Shown here: piece after piece, positions 60,411 through 64,000 of the stretch | Layout of the letters: the number at the start of each line of letters is the position of its first letter | How positions within the stretch are numbered: position 1 is the stretch's first letter | The notes under the pieces: model-generated | What the model was told of the DNA's origin: nothing | Seen by the model: only the letters and a program-made list of their open reading frames with translations | Databases searched by the model: none | Assembly (NCBI GenBank): GCA_036399175.1 | Contig: DASWNP010000026.1 | Coordinates: forward strand, 124,001-188,000 | DNA length: 64,000 nt | Reading direction: 5' to 3' | Origin: DASWNP01 sp036399175 | Lineage (GTDB): Bacteria > Acidobacteriota > Blastocatellia > Pyrinomonadales > Pyrinomonadaceae | Translations under genes and position numbers: made by a program

Positions 60411-61446
60411 TTGAGAAGATGGAGGCCATGCGCTCGGTCGTGAGCGCGGAGCGCGCGGCTTCGTAGACCTGCCCGACTGTTATCTCTTCCATCGCGCGGC
60501 TGTGAATGACGCGGTGGCGCTCGCCGGGCGGAACATAGGCTGTATGAGTCGGGTGGCCGAGCAGCATGACGACGGGCGTGCCGACCGCCGCCGCGATGTG
60601 CATGGGGCCTGTGTCGTTCGAGACGAAGACGGCGAGGCGCGCGGCAGCCGCCGCAAGCTCGGTGATGCTCAGTTGGTCGAAGACGATGGTCGAGCGCGGA
60701 AAGGCGCTGCGCATCTGCCGGACGAGCGGGCGCTCTTCAGGCCCTGCGAAGAGGACGACGCGCACGCCGTCGTCAGTCTCCATTCGGCGCGCAAGCTCTG
60801 CGAAGCGTTCCAGAGGCCAGCGCCGACTCGGATGCCCCGCGCCGGGAAACATCCCGACCAGAGGCGCATCGCTCCCGGCGCGCGCTTTCTTCAAAAGCGC
60901 ATCGACCGCGCGGTCGTCCTCGGCGCGCGGCAAAAGGCGCGGCACACGCGACACTTCTCTCACGCCGAGCGGCGCGAGCACGTCCAAGTAACGGTCGATG
61001 GCGTGCTTCGAGAGGTCTTCCACTTCGGGGCGCGGGCGGAAGTTGGAGAGGAAGTCGAGCGAGCGACCGGGGCGACGCTTGTAGAGTCGCACTTTTGCGC
61101 CGGAGAGATAGCCGAGCAGGTTGGTCTCCGAGAGGCTGTGCAGGTCGATAATGAAATCGAACTTCGAGCGGCGCACGTCTTTGACGAGCCGCGCGATGCG
61201 CAGCACCGAGAGCGGCTTCGACCCATCGCGCAAGGCCACGCGGTCAACCGCGAGCGCCTTGTCGGCCACGCCCGCCAGCTCGACAATCGGCGCGGCCGGG
61301 CGTCCGACCGCGACCGTCACACGCGCACGCGGAAACTTCGTACGGATAGCCGCGAGCGCCGGAAGACTCAGCACGACATCGCCGAGCTGACCGAAGTCGA
61401 TGACGAGGATGTTGCGCGGCTCGAATTTCGACATAGCTGCCATCAT
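60406..61446 (-). CDS. glycosyltransferase family 9 (heptosyltransferase-like)
   Basis: A 346-residue GT-B enzyme. The N-terminal domain starts ILVIDFGQLGDVVLSLPALAAIRTKFP and contains DFIIDLHSLSETNLLGYLSGA. The C-terminal nucleotide-sugar domain has VGMFPGAGHPSRRWPLERFAELA and FVSNDTGPMHIAAAVGTPVVMLLG, typical of heptosyltransferases of LPS core synthesis. The donor may be ADP-heptose or another sugar; the acceptor is likely an envelope glycolipid. It follows gpmI by 29 bases. Confidence 0.9.
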   Translation of the reverse strand: MMAAMSKFEPRNILVIDFGQLGDVVLSLPALAAIRTKFPRARVTVAVGRPAAPIVELAGVADKALAVDRVALRDGSKPLSVLRIARLVKDVRRSKFDFIIDLHSLSETNLLGYLSGAKVRLYKRRPGRSLDFLSNFRPRPEVEDLSKHAIDRYLDVLAPLGVREVSRVPRLLPRAEDDRAVDALLKKARAGSDAPLVGMFPGAGHPSRRWPLERFAELARRMETDDGVRVVLFAGPEERPLVRQMRSAFPRSTIVFDQLSITELAAAAARLAVFVSNDTGPMHIAAAVGTPVVMLLGHPTHTAYVPPGERHRVIHSRAMEEITVGQVYEAARSALTTERMASIFSS

Positions 61447-61475
61447 GCTCTTCTTATCATACGGAGCAACGCTCT

Positions 61476-63023
61476 TTATAGTTCGCGCAGGTCGCGCCCC
61501 GACATCTCTGCGGGTTTATCGAGACCGAGCATGCCGAGCAGGGTGGGGGCTACGTCTTCGAGTGCGCCGCCTTCGCGCAGGCGGATGTTGCGTGCGTCGT
61601 CGTCGATGATGTGGAGCGGGACGAGGTTGGTGGTGTGGGCGGTGTGAGGCTGGCCTGTGGTGTAGTCAATCATCTGTTCGCAGTTGCCGTGGTCGGCGGT
61701 TATCACAGCGCGACCGCGCACGGTGCGCAAGCCCTTCGTAATCCAGCCGAGACAATTATCGACGTGCTGGACGGCCTCGATGGTCTTTTGCAGGTTGCCT
61801 GTGTGGCCGACCATGTCGGGGTTTGCAAAGTTGATGATGAAGACATCGGTCTCGCCTTCTTCGATGGCGCGCAGAATCTTGTCGGTCACTTTGTAGGCCG
61901 ACATCTCGGGGGCAAGGTCGTAGGTGGCGACCTTCGGCGAGGGGACGAGCAGGCGTCGCTCGAAGGGAAACTCCTTCTCCGTGCCGCCGTTGAAGAAGTA
62001 GGTGACGTGCGCGTACTTCTCCGTTTCGGAGAGACGAAAGTTTCTGACGCCGAGGTTGGCGAACACGTCGGCGAGAATGTTCGTGTGCTGAAGCTGCGGG
62101 AAGGCGATGGGGAGCGGGAAGGTTTTGTCGTAGAGCGTGAAGCAGACGAAATCTATCTTGGGGCGATGGGGTGTGGAGAAGCCGCCGAAGCCGGGGACGG
62201 CGAGGGCGTTTGTAATCTGCCGGGCGCGGTCGGCGCGGAAGTTGTAGAAGATAACAGAGTCGCCCTCGGAAATCGTCGCGGTCGGCTCATCCTTTTCATT
62301 GGTGATGACGATGGGCTCGACGAACTCGTCGGAGACGGCGCGCTCGTAGGAGAGCTTGATTGCCGCGACGGGGTCGATGGCGCGCTCGCCTTCGGCGCTG
62401 ACCAGTAAATCGTAGGCGCGCTTGGTGCGCTCCCAGCGTTTGTCTCTGTCCATCGCGTAGTAGCGCCCGACGACCGACGCGATGCGCCCCGAGCCAATCT
62501 CCATGCACTTGACCTGCAAAGCTTCGACGTAGCCGTAGGCCGACATCGGAGGGGTGTCGCGCCCGTCGAGAAAGCAGTGGACGTAGACGCGCTGAAGGCC
62601 GCGCTCTTTCGCCATCCGCAGAAGGGCGTAGAGATGCTCCTGCGAGGAATGCACGAGGCCGTCGGAGAGCAAGCCCATGAGATGAAGCGCGCCGCCGCGT
62701 TGCAGCGCGCCGTCCATCGCGGCGACGAACGCCTCGTTCTTGAAAAATTCGCCGGTCTCAACCGAGTAGTCGATGCGGCGGATGTCCGTGCGGATAACGC
62801 GGCCTGAGCCCATGTTGAGATGCCCGACTTCGGAGTTGCCCATCACGGCATTGGGCAGCCCGACGCATGTGCCCGAAGCCTCGATTAAGGTGGGCGGGTA
62901 GCGTTCGCGCAGCTCGTCGTAGAAGGGCATGGAGGCGAGCGCGATGGCGTTTCCTTCGCGCTGCTCCGAATAGCCGAAACCGTCGAGGATGATGAGCGCG
63001 AGCGGCCCCTTTTTCTGAGTCAA
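61476..63023 (-). CDS. gpmI: 2,3-bisphosphoglycerate-independent phosphoglycerate mutase
   Basis: A 515-residue alkaline-phosphatase-superfamily enzyme. LIILDGFGYSEQREGNAIALA holds the first metal Asp; GNSEVGHLNMGSGR holds the catalytic Ser; HCFLDGRDTPP, NFRADRARQITNAL, NPDMVGHTGNL and TADHGNCEQM hold the remaining metal and substrate ligands. It interconverts 3- and 2-phosphoglycerate with two Mn ions. TTG 63023, preceded by AGGAGAG, is taken as the start. It is encoded next to enolase, which uses its product, so the pair covers consecutive glycolytic steps. Confidence 0.95.
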   Translation of the reverse strand: MTQKKGPLALIILDGFGYSEQREGNAIALASMPFYDELRERYPPTLIEASGTCVGLPNAVMGNSEVGHLNMGSGRVIRTDIRRIDYSVETGEFFKNEAFVAAMDGALQRGGALHLMGLLSDGLVHSSQEHLYALLRMAKERGLQRVYVHCFLDGRDTPPMSAYGYVEALQVKCMEIGSGRIASVVGRYYAMDRDKRWERTKRAYDLLVSAEGERAIDPVAAIKLSYERAVSDEFVEPIVITNEKDEPTATISEGDSVIFYNFRADRARQITNALAVPGFGGFSTPHRPKIDFVCFTLYDKTFPLPIAFPQLQHTNILADVFANLGVRNFRLSETEKYAHVTYFFNGGTEKEFPFERRLLVPSPKVATYDLAPEMSAYKVTDKILRAIEEGETDVFIINFANPDMVGHTGNLQKTIEAVQHVDNCLGWITKGLRTVRGRAVITADHGNCEQMIDYTTGQPHTAHTTNLVPLHIIDDDARNIRLREGGALEDVAPTLLGMLGLDKPAEMSGRDLREL

Positions 63024-63050
63024 AACTTTCTCTCCTGAGTTTAAAAAAGC

Positions 63051-63173
63051 TTTCAGCCTGTCAGCCGTCAGCATTCAGCCGGAAAAAGCTTTCAGAGGTC
63101 AGCCGCTCAACCGGAAGCTGTTTTTGGTTTGGCTGATTGCTGACAGGCTGATTGCTGATAGCTCGATTGCTGG
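63051..63173. repeat. heptad/octad-module inverted arms, TCAGCCG set
   Basis: The left side (63054-63081) reads CAGCCTG-TCAGCCG-TCAGCAT-TCAGCCG. The right side (63131-63173), in reverse complement, is a chain of CAGCAAT and CAGCCTGT-type units of seven or eight bases. CAGCCTGTCAGC is shared by the two sides. It fills the gap between enolase and gpmI. Pairing is less regular than in the other sets. Confidence 0.6.
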
Positions 63174-63182
63174 TGCGCGCTT

Positions 63183-64000
63183 TTACCGTTTCGCGGCGCG
63201 CGATTTCTTCGACGCGCTGCCGCCTTTGCCGCCCGTCGCTTTGCCGTCGCCGCCGGCACGACTGCTGCTGCTGCTCGTCGCTTTGTCGCTCGGCGTTTCG
63301 GTCTGTTGTTTCAATTGGCGAAAGGCGGCGCGTCCGGGGTAGCGTGCGGCGTCGCGGAGGTCTTCTTCGATGCGGAGTAGCTGGTTGTACTTGGCCGTGC
63401 GGTCGGAGCGCGAGAGCGAGCCGGTCTTGATTTGGCCTGCGCCGGTGGCGACGGCGAGGTCGGCGATGAAGGTATCTTCGGTTTCGCCGGAGCGGTGCGA
63501 GATGATGGCCGTCATGGCGTTGGTGCGCGCAAGCTCGATGCAGTCGAGCGTTTCGGTGAGCGTGCCGATTTGGTTGACCTTGATGAGAATCGAATTGGCG
63601 ACGCCAAGGTCGATGCCCATTTGCAGGAAGTTCGTGTTGGTGACGAAGAGATCGTCGCCGACGAGCTGGACGCGCGCGCCTATCTGGTCGGTGAGGCTCT
63701 TCCAGCCGTCCCAGTCGCCTTCGGCCATGCCGTCTTCGATGGAGATAATCGGATACTGCTCGACCCAACTCTTCCAGAAGGCGACCATCTCGTCGCTCGA
63801 CAAACGCCGCTTGTCCGACTTCTTGAAGACGTAGCTTCCGTCCTCGAAAAACTCGCTGGCCGCCGGGTCGAGCGCGAGATGCACGTCGCGCCCGGCGTTG
63901 TAGCCCGCCTGCGTGATGGCTTCGAGAATCGTCTCGACGGCCTCTTCGTTCGAGCGCAGGTTGGGCGCAAATCCTCCTTCGTCGCCGACGCCGGTGGCGT
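63183..64000 (-). CDS. eno: enolase, 5' part beyond the window
   Basis: The C-terminal 270 or so residues of enolase; the frame is open to the window edge. Visible are GDEGGFAP, the SIEDGMAEGDWDGW metal Glu/Asp segment, VGDDLFVTN, the catalytic Lys in LIKVNQIGTLTE and SHRSGETEDTFIADLAVA. It converts 2-phosphoglycerate to phosphoenolpyruvate. After the normal end (RIEEDLRDAARYPGRAAF) there is an extra 45-residue tail rich in Ser, Gly and Lys (SSSSSRAGGDGKATGG, KKSRAAKR), unusual for enolase and probably disordered. Confidence 0.95.
   Translation of the reverse strand, partial: ATGVGDEGGFAPNLRSNEEAVETILEAITQAGYNAGRDVHLALDPAASEFFEDGSYVFKKSDKRRLSSDEMVAFWKSWVEQYPIISIEDGMAEGDWDGWKSLTDQIGARVQLVGDDLFVTNTNFLQMGIDLGVANSILIKVNQIGTLTETLDCIELARTNAMTAIISHRSGETEDTFIADLAVATGAGQIKTGSLSRSDRTAKYNQLLRIEEDLRDAARYPGRAAFRQLKQQTETPSDKATSSSSSRAGGDGKATGGKGGSASKKSRAAKR

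Overview
The window reads as chromosomal DNA of a GC-rich, Gram-negative-type bacterium, most likely an Acidobacteriota member (Blastocatellia-like). This is inference. The grounds are a VWFA-related Acidobacterial-type secreted protein (12697-13596) plus a remnant that resembles such a protein, a PknB-type kinase fused to TPRs, TonB-type periplasmic proteins, lipoproteins with lipoboxes, a large M36 protease with P-domains and HYR-like repeats, and frequent TTG/GTG starts. Both ends cut through genes: a DUF1905/YdeI-type protein on the left and enolase on the right. No rRNA, tRNA, CRISPR array, prophage or classical transposase was seen.

Layout. 1-7606: a DUF1905 protein, a small membrane protein, a large cytoplasmic-looking molybdopterin oxidoreductase, three small secreted unknowns, a methyltransferase and a TorD-type Mo-enzyme chaperone that probably serves the oxidoreductase. 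7650-21537: an alpha/beta hydrolase, a GAF/sigma-54 activator, two lytic transglycosylases, an FmdB-type protein, a VWA protein, a class I aminotransferase, a PEGA/TPR protein, a GAF/coiled-coil protein and a response regulator. 21631-27075: an ABC-2 exporter, an AT-richer TIR-like/PIN gene pair in which the PIN gene has an in-frame stop, and a Ser/Thr kinase. 27259-37308: GH31 glucosidase, amidohydrolase, galE, PfkB kinase, uvrC and a 48-residue peptide with a double-glycine leader. 37376-45667: an SDR/DUF2231/Rieske-FAD cluster, a VWA-like remnant, secreted unknowns, an S23-type four-helix-bundle gene, tdk and an XTP/ITPase. 45983-64000: M36 protease, an isopropylmalate-synthase-like enzyme, M20 peptidase, a TonB/DUF4388/YcxB cluster, then eno-gpmI-GT9-dacB, in which eno and gpmI catalyse consecutive glycolytic steps.

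The most unusual feature is a set of about ten intergenic inverted repeats whose arms are built from 7-base modules (AATGATG/AATGCGG, GGTAAAT/GGTGAAT, CGTAAAT/CGTGAAT, AGTCTGG and others). The module sequence differs between sets, but the design is the same: arms of a few heptads and, in most copies, a short loop. They often supply the stop codons of flanking genes. One pair of arms encloses the S23-type four-helix-bundle gene (43863-44243), which recalls 23S rRNA intervening sequences and suggests a mobile or self-propagating element with hairpin derivatives. This is the best candidate for an undescribed system. Second candidates are the TIR-like/PIN pair and the orphan double-glycine peptide.
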